DNA of 18,417 bases from Grammothele lineata (lineage: Eukaryota; Basidiomycota; Agaricomycetes; Polyporales; Polyporaceae): the NCBI GenBank assembly GCA_002150815.3, contig NDFF03000205.1, positions 1-18,417 of the forward strand, written 5' to 3'. This document shows positions 8,617 through 18,417 of the stretch, one piece after another. The position numbers were made by a program, and so were the translations under genes. Below the pieces are notes generated by a model. The model ran no database searches. It saw only the letters and a program-made list of their open reading frames with translations, and was not told where the DNA came from. The first letter of the stretch is position 1. Every line of letters begins with the position of its first letter.

Positions 8617-9004
8617 GGAAAAGGACTTTATGTGGCTTGTGGCTATTCAACGTTAAACTGTAGGGACTCCGGGACGTTCCGAACGCCATGCCACGTTGTA
8701 GCCAATCCGTGAAAAGGTATACATCGAACGCTGTCGTTTCCTCAGTGATCAAGCTGAGTTAGTGCGCATCTCCTCCGCCACGTGCGCTCTCAATCATACG
8801 TACATACACATATCGTACCGACAACGGCGGAACGCTGTCCAGGAACGACGCTCGCGTGGGCGACCCCACCCCGGCCCCCCGCGCAATAGTGAATACATCC
8901 GTGAGTCGCGTGCAATCTCCGCGCTGGACGCCACCGTGGTCTGCGGTCGCCGTCTGTGCCACCCGCATCAATAGTCGGCCCACTTGCCACGAGCCTGGCA
9001 CAGC
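8617..9004. other. Spacer containing the 3' side of the first DUF6534 gene
   Basis: No exon is supported here. The minus-strand frames that continue past the stop at 9005 lack splice support and domain resemblance. The region probably holds the 3' UTR of the upstream minus-strand gene. Confidence 0.4.
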
Positions 9005-11439
9005 TCAAGGCAAGCCCTCGTCCGAGCTCCGGCTCTCGACGCCCTTCATCTCGAAGACGTCTCCCCGGCCGGGGCCCATACCCGCCTCTAGCCCCCCTGA
9101 CTTCGCAGTCTGCGTAGCGCAAAGCGGGGAAAGTTCAGCTTGACGTCAGACACGTGCGAGCCATGTGGGCGGGGAAGTGTGTGATGTTACGACACGTACC
9201 TGAGATTGACCGCGGCCGAGGTGGCTTAAGGGGCTGAACGCTAGCGTGCCTAGTGAGCCTCGCGTGGCGCCATGTGCGGACAACGTGGACGAGGCGGGGC
9301 CGCCGCCGGTTTGTGTGGTGGGGGTGCGGAAGCGCATGGTGTCCCCGGCAGTCGCTGCTGTGACGGCGGACATGCCGAACGTGGCGAACTCGTCCGTTGC
9401 CGCTGCAGATTCTGCAAGTGTCTTGCGCGCGTTGAGGCTGTAGGTACGAACAACATTAGGTGTTATTCGCTGGTCGTGACATGAGAGCGGACGTACACGG
9501 CGAGCATGGAATTGTAGTTACCTGCGGATCGCGTTATCAATGCCGAGAAACACGGAAAGACTGAATGAGCTGCGTACACTTGATGGTGGGCACGTTCAGG
9601 GCCACGTAATACATCTTGCTAGGCAGAGCAAAACCCTGAGAGTAAGTGGAAAAGGTTGGTGATGTCGTGGCACGTGGGAGAGATCCGTGCGGTTGAACGT
9701 ACGAGAATCATACATAATGTGCTCAGCGTGCTGAGAGTGACATGATGTGTGATGTTTCAGAGGTGGTTTGATATCTCAGCAAGGAAGGGACGTACGTATT
9801 GAGCAAACCTAGCAAGCAGGCTTTAGTAACCCGAGGCAGCGAAAGCATGAAGTCAGCGTACCTGTGTTGATGGTATAAATTACGAGCGTGTTGATCATGG
9901 AGTCAGTTCTACGTCGCGCAGAGGTCAATTGGTAAATTTCTTGTGTATGACGCAGGTGAGTAGACGGACTCACCGTCGGAAGCCTGTCCGGTTCTTGAGA
10001 AGGTACCCGATCAGGGTGCTGGTGAGGGTGGTATCCACGGCTACAAGGAAACAGAAGAACGCGGATGTCGTCCACTATATGCAGTCGGGAAGAGCATTAG
10101 TACCAAAGAACGGACAAATATCAACCGCTCGGGGGTAGTGACCTACCACGGAGCTCTGCCAGTCTGCGAATGTTTGAGACTGGAACCTGAAGTATCACTT
10201 GAGCGACCGACAGCTGGTATACGCAGTGCACGTTAGCTTACCCTTTTACGCAGGCCACTAGTGACGGACGAGAGGTTCGAGATCATCTTCAACAATAAGA
10301 CAACAGACTCCGAGCAAACGCACCAGTACCCATCGCTATCCCAACAGTGAGTCAAATATGCCGGGGAAGGCATGGATACACATACCTGTACCTCCGGCCA
10401 TGAGAATGTACTGCCAATCCCTTCGCTGTCAGTGTTGATCGGCGTTCGCGCTGAGACGAGCACTCACAGCGAAAATGGCAATAATTCTACATGTCGTAGA
10501 TCCCACTGTTCGCAGTTATTGAGAGCTGACTTTACGTTTCGTGGAAGGGAGACGTACGAAGGAACACGCGTCGTGCGTAGAATCTGGATTGACATACGTT
10601 AGAGAGAAATGCCGACATCGAGGTGAATGGGACTCACAATTGGATTCCTTCGCATATAACGAGCTACGGTGCGATTATGGACCTTAGCACAGTCATGAAG
10701 CATAGAATTCGAACAGCTCACAGTGAGAGGCACGATCGACTTTTTCCAGCACGTGAGATAGTAGAAGTGAAAAGCTTAGGGACCGGCCTCGTACCTGGAT
10801 GGACCTTGAAACGCGTCCGTCAGTCAAAATTCTTGCTCCCGGCCTTCGACCGACTTACCAGTGCAGAAACACAAGATTCCCCGGTTCGAAGAAATTCGAC
10901 ACGAGGTAATGGTAGCTTCCCATTGCAAGCGTTTAGCTCGGCCGCACGGCGGCACAGTACCTGGAGAAACAACGAAGAACGACGTACCACGTGATCATGC
11001 ACACGGCAGTATGCACGGTGTCGCCCAGGCTGCAGTCGGGACCGAGGTGAGCCCGCGCTCGGGTGTGGACGTCGTCCGACGGCGGAACTTACAAGACGAC
11101 CGTGACCTGGAATTGGAGCCGTCAGCGCTTCAAATTGACTGAGGCCAGCGCTGTGGCGGCTGAAGGGGTACGCACCAGGCCTTGCAGAAAACGTCGGTCG
11201 GAGCGGTACGTCCGGTAGTAACGATACGTTTGGTAGACCGACAGTCCGTACAGGCTTGAAGAGGGGGAGGTCCGCAGTTAGAGGTTTTGTTCGGACGTGG
11301 GTGAGTGACAATGTCTCAATGGGACTTACATCAGTCCGACAAACGTCCCAATAAGCACCGCTCCGAACGTGCTGTCGAGCGACGGCACTTCTTGCGGCGC
11401 AACCGAAGATGTACCAGCAGCCGTCGCGTTTGAGCCCAT
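9005..11439 (-). CDS. DUF6534-type multi-pass membrane protein, copy 1 (22 exons, 378 aa)
   Basis: Exons (minus): 11439-11330, 11254-11176, 11106-11093, 11029-10988, 10915-10859, 10804-10795, 10739-10722, 10663-10638, 10583-10558, 10505-10468, 10425-10392, 10335-10324, 10257-10242, 10186-10147, 10074-9974, 9908-9862, 9808-9796, 9730-9703, 9635-9578, 9521-9497, 9437-9200, 9109-9005. Their sum is exactly 379 codons. Family landmarks in order: STFGAVLIGTFVGLILYGLS (first membrane helix), YQTYRYYR, LGDTVHTAVCM, CYHYLVSNFFEPGN, IQLFYARRVFLLG, VKGFQSQTFADW, NRTGFRRTDSMINTLVIYTI, VALNVPTIKCNYNSMLAVLN. A hydrophilic tail ends DVFEMKGVESRSSDEGLP. Several hydrophobic segments suggest roughly seven helices with a cytosolic tail. 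The family is widespread in mushrooms and of unknown function. The homologous copy 1.5 kb upstream shares every exon junction. Confidence 0.88.
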
Positions 11440-12931
11440 AGCATACACACGTAGTACGGTGGCCGGGGAAGAGGACGGAGGACGAAGGAAGAGGGAGCTC
11501 CGCAGGAGGGGCGCTTAAAGGCGAGACGGTTCTATAAGCCTAGCTGGGAAAGAAGGTGATTGAGTTCAGTCAGACGCGGGGCATCAAGCGCTGCCACTGC
11601 CAGCATCCCGCGGCGGCGGACGTATCGACAAACGCTTCCGAGACGTCATTGTCTTGTAGATGAGATGTGCACGGCGTTCTCGTGTAGGCCGTCTCCCATG
11701 AGAGGGCGAGCAAGGCTCGAGGACGGGAATGTGTGAGGGACACTGGTCGTTCCTCGGTCGTAAATATGGTCTTAAGTAAGCACCAAAGAACCCATCCTTC
11801 TCCGATGGACCTCGGAGGCCCTTCGTTCGAAAGCGTCAACGTTTGCTCTGGGTGGATTCTAGACGACCGACGTACACGTGAAGTCACTTGAGAGATGCGC
11901 AACTTAAGCGCAACCACAATGCAGTGATGAACACGTCTGTATGTAATGCCGAATTTGAACTGCAGTTGCAACAGTGCGGGGGAAAGAACGCATGCTGTGC
12001 TTCGGATTTGCCAATCGCTGTTGAGAGGCCGTAGATCATCTCATGTGCCAGTAGTGTTCGATCAGCAAGAAGGGTAGACCAAGGAGCGGTTATGTAGGCT
12101 GCCCCGCAGAGACGTCTTGGAAGTTCATATTCTGCATCATGCATATGGACCGAATCATGGGGTTGCGAAGGCAATGGGAGTGGTAGGTCGGAGCCTCGGA
12201 GGATCGTTGAAATCGGACAAGAAGCCGCCCAACAAAGGAAAAAATGAACATTACGTAATCAATGACGAAACACGCTAGCGCTCCCGCTCCCGTCGGTCAT
12301 CCCTCCCATCATGCTGCGGGGACCACAAACCCGGCGCACCAGAAGATGCGGGACGAGCTTGCCTGGTCCTGCCTCTCGTGGGATGTTTAGGGTGGGTGCG
12401 CGGGCTTCATGGCCGTGAAGGAAATGCGATGTGCACAGAATGCGAAGAGAGGACCCGTCACCACTGGCAGGTACTACTTAGACGTAGGACTAGTAGGCTA
12501 TCTAGCAACATCGAAAGCATGGTTGACCACCGCGCGAGCAAACAGGTACGACAGAACATAGGAGGACTTGACTCTTCCCAGGTCGCGAGTCCGGAATGCC
12601 CGAGGACACTCTCGTAGCGACTGGTGCTTCCGCTTCTATCCTGTTGGGAGATGATGAGAGATCAGGATGGAGAGTTCGACATAGAAGCCCTCAGGCTGAG
12701 AGTACCAGTCGCGCGCGCGAAGAATTGTGGTCCACGCGCGATGCGCTGCTAGCATTCGCGCGCCTGCCGCGCGAACGAGAAAGTGGAGCAGTTCGACTGA
12801 GCATCGTACACGGAGCTACCAGGGCATGTATATACACCACCTCTAAACCCACCAACCTCCACGCACGCACAAAGGTCTACGGATGTGGGCATCGCGAACT
12901 GCTTGCGTACCTCGCGCGCATGCTATAGCCC
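11440..12931. other. Intergenic region between the tandem paralogues
   Basis: The ~1.5 kb between the end of copy 2 and the start of copy 1 shows no recognisable protein. Open stretches such as 11884-12174 (minus) and 12596-12928 (plus) lack family resemblance and a convincing exon chain. The part next to 11439 should hold the copy 1 promoter; a weak TATA-like element, GGCTTATAGAA on the minus strand, lies near 11530-11540. CGCG-rich inverted sequence occurs around 12710-12780. Confidence 0.4.
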
Positions 12932-15250
12932 TCAGACGGCGTGGCACACCTCCATATCCTTCAAGTCCGTGCGTAACGTCTTCATCTGGAAGACGTCCGC
13001 GTCTGCATCCGCATCTGCACCGGTACCGGAGTCCGTGATCGCGAACGACGCGTTGGCGTCCACATGCGAGCGCGCAGGACTCATCGGGCTTTTGGAGTCC
13101 ACGAATCCCTGCGGAAGAGGAGAAAAAGTGAGATCAGCGTCATAAATCCTGACCGGACAGCAGCGCGCGGGACGTACCGGAAGGGTGACGGCGGTGCGCG
13201 CGGGGATGGCGGTGCTGCGCGGGCGCGCGGAGGTGCTGAAGGAACCGAACGCGCCCGTGCGCGACTTGGAGAGGTCTTCGCGGGAGTTTAGGCTAGTCGC
13301 GAGGCGTACACGAGAAAGGAGATGAGCGAGGACAGAAGATGTGAGAGGGAGGAGGGAGACGTACACGGCGAGCATCGAGATCACGTATGCTGAGCGAGTA
13401 AGTTGGTGAGTCGCGGAGCGAGGGGGGGGGAGGGGGTGTGAGCTTACATTTGCAGGTAGGGATTCCGAGCGCGATGTAGATCAAATTGTTACTTTGTACC
13501 AAGGCCTGGCTCAGCACCTCAGCAAACACGAGCTCAGAGATAAGCTGTCGGAGGTGCGCTCACGAAGATGACACACAGGAGAGCCATAGTGCTACAGGTC
13601 GACCTTGGTTAGAGGGAAAGCCACAGCCGTGGGGCGGAGTCACGCGTACCTCGTAAGGAGCCCTGCTCAGCGTAGGGTGTCAGCCCGAGCTACCGTCTAG
13701 TCGAGGACGCGCGCGAGACGCACCGGTGTTGATCGCGTACATCATAAGTACGTTTATCATCGAGTCTGTCCTAGGATACCACATCACGCGCGGTTAGTAC
13801 TACGTCGCACGCCACGCAGTCTGCAACATACTGCTTGAAGCCCGTTCGACTTCTAGTCAAGAAGACGATCAGGCTCGCCGTGACGACGATGTCGCAACCA
13901 GATGAACAACCGAAGGCAACGGACGTAAGCCACTGGCACGATAATCAGAAGCTGAAGCGCTGAGCGGTAGGAACGTCACGTACGGCAACGCGTTCGTAGT
14001 CTGAGAATGTCGGGAGGATAAACCTAGCAATTCGCGCAGGGTAACGTTTATATCAGCGCTTTAATGAGTCAAAGATTAGGGCGAGGCGCATACCCTTCTA
14101 CGGAAGCAACTTCGTGGGTTGTGAGCGATCATCCAACATCACGCGAGGCCGTTGGAGACCTTACCTATTGCGAACCCTGCAGACGATATGAGGGTCGTTC
14201 AGACATAGAGCGATGCGGTATTCTACTCACCAACTCCCCCAAGCATGAAGAGTGCCTAGACAGACGTCAGACAGTATACGTATGCAGGACCTGGGAACCT
14301 CAACCCACCGCAGGTACGGCCGCGTATCTATAGTTGGATCCGACTGTTCATATTTCAGGTGAGCGAAAGAGAAGTGTCGCATGCGTGATCGCACATACTG
14401 AAGTAAACTCTTCGGACGTAGAACCTGTGTCATCAGGGTGAGCAACTCTTCATTGAACCAGACGGGATGAGTGAGCCTCACATCTGAACGAGCGTGATGA
14501 CGACAGTCTGACGTTTGGGGGACTTATATCAGCAGAGTATCCGACGCCACAGTAACATGAGTTGTACCGATACAGGGATAGTACACTGGTGAGAACCGGC
14601 TGTTAGCTGGGCGGAGTAACGCGTGAAACGGACTCTTGAAACGTACTCGGATAGACCTAAAAACGAAGTGTAAGCGTCCTGGTGGGGTTGCCAAAAAGAT
14701 ACTGCTTGCCATGATCCATACAGCAGAGAGCTAGGGTTGAAGTAATTCGACACAAGGTAGTAGTAGCTAGCCGGCCCGGTCAAATCAGAGTGCCGCAAAG
14801 ACGCCACATGCATCGTGCGCACCAGAAATGTATGCAGATCACAGTGTGGAAGGTATCCGCCACACTGATGGAGTATGGGTCTCAGAATCGCGCGGAGATG
14901 ATGTACGGCGGCTGCGCTCACGCCAACAAAGAGACCTGTTGGCGTCATCAGCATTTCTTATTCAGTAATCAGGAAGCGCTAGGAAGTTTGCGTACCAGAG
15001 ATTGAAGGAGAGAACTGTCTGTGCGAGACATGCGAAAGTAGCAATACATTTGGTGGAGTGAAAGACCATAGAGCCTACGCAGCACGATGCTTCAGAAATC
15101 AAACGAGAGAGAGGGGAGGTAAACGCACATTAAACCAAAGAATGTTGCCAGAAGCAATGCGCCAACAGTATCGTTAAGCGAAGGTAGCGGTGCCCCAAGA
15201 GCACTGGCGTCCGGGGACGAAGACGTGCCCGTACTCGCAGGGCCAGCCAT
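12932..15250 (-). CDS. DUF6534-type multi-pass membrane protein, copy 2 (22 exons, 360 aa)
   Basis: Exons (minus): 15250-15129, 15074-14996, 14935-14922, 14864-14823, 14766-14710, 14656-14647, 14599-14585, 14507-14482, 14424-14399, 14343-14309, 14255-14231, 14176-14165, 14109-14094, 14023-13984, 13932-13832, 13770-13724, 13662-13650, 13591-13564, 13505-13448, 13389-13365, 13292-13178, 13108-12932. The sum is exactly 361 codons. Landmarks parallel copy 1: NDTVGALLLATFFGLMLYGL, HQMYCYFRM, VADTFHTVICIHF, CYYYLVSNYFNPSSLLYGSW, MFYVRRVYFIGSNYRYAAV, EGFILPTFSDY, RSRTGFKQTDSMINVLMMYA, NNLIYIALGIPTC, YVISMLAVLNSREDLS. A hydrophilic tail carries an Asp/Ala run (ADADADAD) before DVFQMK, matching DVFEMK of copy 1. 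The intron after exon 5 starts with GC (GCAAGC). The last two introns are stop-free multiples of three. Function is unknown; a membrane location is predicted from hydrophobicity. Confidence 0.9.
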
Positions 15251-16556
15251 CGTACTGAAGAACGGCGGTTGACGAGGAGGAGCGAAACCGATGCCATCCG
15301 TCGGCGTCGCCCATATAAAAGCTGCTCCGTCAGCGTCGGCGTACCAACAATCATGACGGCAGGTCCGAGGGAACCCGAACCGCCACCTACTCGAATCGGC
15401 ATGGGCGCGGGGGTTGTACGTGGAGTCGGGGAACGACCTCACACGAACGTACTTGAGAAGCGGATGCGGTACCGGGCTGGGGAATGCCGCGCAGTGCGGG
15501 ACAAGGAGGGGCGGACTCGGTGTAACAGCGCCGGAGGGTCCGAGGCCGGAAAGAAGCAGACGCGAACGGCGCCTCGAGGACAGGCGCACAGGTTTGGCTG
15601 CCGTATGTGGCTTGAATCTCCTAGCGTCCGGGGTCCGGGCGTTGAGGGCCTTGGAGATGACATCGCGACGAGTCTTCCGTTAGTCGAAGGCGAATGATGG
15701 TAAATGTAGCACAGGTCAGTGAGCGCACTGAGCTGGTCAGAGCGAAGGAAACTTCCACGTCCCGACTCTCGCTGGCTCGGATGTGCCTTTCGGCAAACCC
15801 GGACCGGGATGGCCGGGCTAAGCCCCATTCAAGTTTGGACCCTGTCGTGCTGTGCGACGCGACGATTCAAATCACCAGCGTAGCGGCCGGCTGAGCGTTG
15901 GATGTTGAATGTTGGCGGGTAACTGCTGCGCTAATCGACCTCGTACTAGCTTCTATCTATGTCTGCCAATATCTGTTGCTCTACACGTACTTTGCCGGCA
16001 AATGCGATCCTGATCGACGTACCTCTTGAAATTACGCCAACTCCGAGTTAGCAACGGTTCCGAGTCGCTGGCTAGTTTACTGCATGGCTGTATCGCATAC
16101 CATGTGGTCTGTACGCAGTCTGACCTCTTGGCCCGAGGTATCGATGCTACATCTTCTAAGAGAGTAAAGAAGGGGTCCTGAATAGTCCTCTGACAGCGAG
16201 GTGGAATACGACTTGGAGGCTCAACAGTGTGGGGGTATCCGCACCGCTGCCAGAGGAGACGAGGGTCCAATCATATGTGCCCGAAGGTGAGTGGCTCAAG
16301 TCTCGCCTGTAGGATACGATGCGCGCAGCATGTTTCGCCGATGTCGAGTCATTCAGAAGACGAGGTCGTATCCCGCCGTCTCATGTGCGCGAGATGATGT
16401 CTCTTGATTGGAATTACCCCTCCCAGAGGCCTCAGTATGCCAGTATTCTTCTCCTCTACTTTTTGTGTATAAAGCTCCCTTCCGCGAAACCACACACCAT
16501 TACAGACTAGCGATATCCATCTGCGACAATCGCCTAGCCAATTCTCCACCTATAGT
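15251..16556. other. Intergenic region upstream of copy 2, no supported gene
   Basis: This region separates the copy 2 start from the F-box gene's 3' end. Open frames such as 15269-15697 (plus), 15439-15828 (minus) and 15953-16270 (minus) have compositionally biased or unremarkable products and no exon chain I can defend. A TATAAAG sequence on the plus strand near 16469 has no convincing gene after it. Confidence 0.4.
15311..15320 (-). promoter_or_regulatory. Possible TATA element of DUF6534 copy 2
   Basis: CCATATAAAA on the plus strand (TTTTATATGG on the minus) lies about 60 bp upstream of the minus-strand start codon at 15250. Position is suitable for a core promoter, but the better TATA match is on the opposite strand, so support is weak. 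Confidence 0.2.
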
Positions 16557-17911
16557 CTATCCCAAATATTTCCTCCTGCCTATCATGTAAGCATGAGACA
16601 TGACAATTGTTAGACTCAAGTATGGGAATGGCATAGTAGCTTCTGCGCACTCACCCACATCGTCGTGCAGAAGGACGAGTTGACGCGCTTGGTCAAGTCT
16701 AGGGAACACTTGACGCATAAATTCCGGGCCCGGCTCGATATAGTTCGACTTTGATACGGCCGTGATGGAAAGTAGGATACCTCGGGAGAGTAAGGTGTTC
16801 TCTAAGCGCGAAATGTCTTCGATTTGTGCCCATGAACGCGACCATACTGATGCGCTCCCAGGAAGGGCCACCCGCTTGGCCCATACGGCGTCCAAGATGA
16901 GTTGGATGAGTTTCAGTTTTGGCCATGCCGGACTCTCTTCAAAAACTGTAGCGAGCGCCTTGAGGAATGACGATCGTTGAAATACGTCTACTCCAGGAAG
17001 GTAGATGCTAATTTCCGTGAGGTTGGCATAGAAGTCGTATTTGTCGAAAACTTCCTGGTACGGTATACCTGGACTTGCACGTCGTCATCAGCGTGTATGA
17101 CATAGGAAGTCAACTTTGACCCACCAGGTCCCAGGCATGCTTTATCAACGCTGTTTACAGGAATGCTCAACATATACACCGAAAGATATGACGATTGGAG
17201 CTTTAATAATCATCAGCATGGAAATCTGAGTGAGAAGCAAGCAGATCAATATACATTCAACTCGGTGATCTTTAGGTGGTCTGAGAGGCGTTTCTTGTGA
17301 ACGTCGGACCATTGAGAAGTGTGAGGATGAGCAACTGTGACACCAGTCCCAATTTCGAGGGTCCGAATGGTAGTAAACGCAAGTAGCAGTCGCCCGAAAT
17401 CGGCGAAAGATCGGAATGGAATTTTGTGGAGGATAAGAACACTAATGGACGAACAAAGCCGGAGGGACCCCAGCATCGCGGGGTGAAGTTGTAGTAGAGG
17501 TAGGTCGGTGAAAGCGCAAATTCGTATATTGGGAAATTTGTGCAAGAGATTGGTGCATACTACCACTGGAAAAGAGGGCGCAAGAAGACCCGCGTTGCGA
17601 TATGGTCGTGTGATACGAATTTCTTCCACGTTGCTACTGAGAGGCGAGTTGGAATCAAAGAGCGTGCCGAGGAATGAGAAATACTTTGTGCTGGACACGG
17701 CGAGATGCTGAAAAATATGGAAGCGACTACGAGGAACCCAGGCTTTGCATACGACAGAGCAAGCATGGAGTGTTTGACGAAATTGTTCACGAACCTGCGG
17801 AGGAATGTCGTGGTTTCGGGATCGCATGGCAATTTCGTCAATGACATCTTCGCAAAACGTGACAGGTACATCGTAGGACAAGGTCGAATTTAAGTTGAGC
17901 GCGTTCTCCAT
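16557..17911 (-). CDS. F-box-like protein (3 exons, 359 aa)
   Basis: Exons (minus): 17911-17255, 17054-16655 and 16579-16557, totalling exactly 360 codons. Near the N-terminus, VPVTFCEDVIDEIAMRS (residues ~15-31), followed by ACSVVCKAWVPRSRFHIFQH, fits the degenerate F-box of the expanded basidiomycete F-box families, which usually recruit Skp1 and cullin for ubiquitination. The rest reads like irregular leucine-rich segments (NIRICAFTDLPLLQLH; NLTEISIYLPGVDVF; WPKLKLIQLILDAVW), a plausible substrate-binding part. The start is the ATG just before the F-box. Intron 1 (17254-17055) is 200 nt, unusually long here, and might contain a small exon. Intron 2 (16654-16580, GTGAGT...TAG, 75 nt) is in frame and stop-free; reading through it reaches the same stop codon. 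The target is unknown. Confidence 0.75.
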
Positions 17912-18016
17912 GGGACTATGGTTGATGATGTTGCGCCGCTAGCCCACATAGTGGCGTTATAATACTCTATATTGACTGTGTACCCGGGTATGACATACCT
18001 CCATGGTTACTGTGGC
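17912..18016. promoter_or_regulatory. Upstream region of the F-box gene
   Basis: This short AT-richer stretch precedes the minus-strand start codon at 17911 and presumably holds its 5' UTR and promoter. No specific element is convincing. Confidence 0.25.
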
Positions 18017-18385
18017 CCGGTCCCCGGCCGGCTTTTTCAAATACTCTGAGTACCTGTCCGGCCGGCCATCAATACCTAATACTAGTCGATGTAACAATCA
18101 ATGATGCTGTCTAATAATCTCTTCCTTGAGTCTGTTCAGATCCTCGGGTGTTCGGTTGAGTACTATAGTAAGTGCATTGACCGGGGCTAGCATTATCGAC
18201 AGGGCTAATGATGCGGCCGGGCCAGGCCGTATGTGTACTAACAGTGGTCCGGCCGGCACCGGTTGCATGTACACTCATATTGATCCGACCGGGGTATCCG
18301 CCAGAAGCGGTGGCTAGCATGTCACCTTACCAGTCCTCTACCGGTCCTAAGACCGGACCCTTAAAGCCTACGTGACTTCGTCCGG
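18017..18385. repeat. Cluster of CCGG / CCGGCCGG motifs
   Basis: CCGG recurs at 18017, 18024, 18028, 18058, 18062, 18181, 18217, 18249, 18253, 18259, 18289, 18341, 18353 and 18382. Three of these sites form CCGGCCGG. The stretch ACCGGTCCTAAGACCGGA (18340-18357) is a near-perfect palindrome. Such clustering of short motifs in otherwise AT-leaning DNA resembles the subterminal region of a DNA transposon continuing beyond the window, but no terminus is visible. Confidence 0.5.
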
Positions 18386-18417
18386 TGGCTCTGTTCATAT
18401 GAGGGTTCTGCGATGGA

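Noticed and set aside
11884..12174. 96-aa minus-strand open frame between the DUF6534 copies
   Set aside because: No domain, no repeat of family motifs and no convincing splice partners.
12596..12928. 110-aa plus-strand open frame just before the end of DUF6534 copy 2
   Set aside because: Arg/Ala-rich product of CGCG-rich DNA; no start context, splice signals or family resemblance.
15269..15828. Overlapping open frames upstream of DUF6534 copy 2
   Set aside because: Overlap on both strands in GC-rich DNA; best explained as promoter/5' UTR sequence.
15953..16270. 105-aa minus-strand open frame considered as an extra 3' exon of the F-box gene
   Set aside because: The F-box gene closes in phase at 16557 with a consistent total length, and this frame has no recognisable continuation.
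1..18417. tRNA, rRNA or CRISPR features
   Set aside because: No cloverleaf-like sequence, rRNA signature or regularly spaced repeat with unique spacers was seen on either strand by eye.

Overview
The window looks like nuclear DNA of a filamentous basidiomycete, probably an Agaricomycete. Genes are split by many short GT-AG introns (mostly 47-77 nt), coding exons are GC-rich, and the recognisable proteins are families typical of that group: a Tnp2/Transposase_21-like transposase, two DUF6534-type membrane proteins and an F-box protein. All exon structures were worked out by hand from splice motifs, reading phase and protein continuity. No RNA gene, CRISPR array or bacterial-type operon was seen.

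Layout. (1) 1-489: flank without a supportable gene, ending in a GGCGTCC tandem array. (2) 490-7264: a complete-looking 6.8 kb CACTA-like DNA transposon. It is bounded by ~60 bp terminal inverted repeats that begin CACTGCATGTAAGCGCT on both ends and carries repeated subterminal motifs. Inside are two convergent multi-exon genes whose stop codons are only 16 bp apart: a + strand gene for a 524-aa coiled-coil/acidic protein of unknown function (924-2666), and a - strand gene for a ~1115-aa transposase (6838-2683) with an open spliced frame. (3) 7424-8616: a weakly supported + strand gene whose 3' end runs into an 18-bp minisatellite. (4) 9005-11439 and 12932-15250, both - strand: tandem paralogues of the DUF6534 membrane family. 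Each is cut into 22 exons with one-to-one matching exon structure, including 10-18 nt microexons. (5) 16557-17911, - strand: a 359-aa F-box-like protein. (6) ~18017-18385: a cluster of CCGG/CCGGCCGG motifs that may be the edge of another repeat element.

How the parts fit together. The transposase is expected to act on the CACTG termini. The convergent partner gene sits inside the same inverted repeats and is therefore a candidate second element protein, by analogy with the TnpA/TnpD pairs of plant CACTA elements; that role is inference. The DUF6534 pair appears to be a local tandem duplication. Nothing in the sequence links it or the F-box gene functionally to the transposon.
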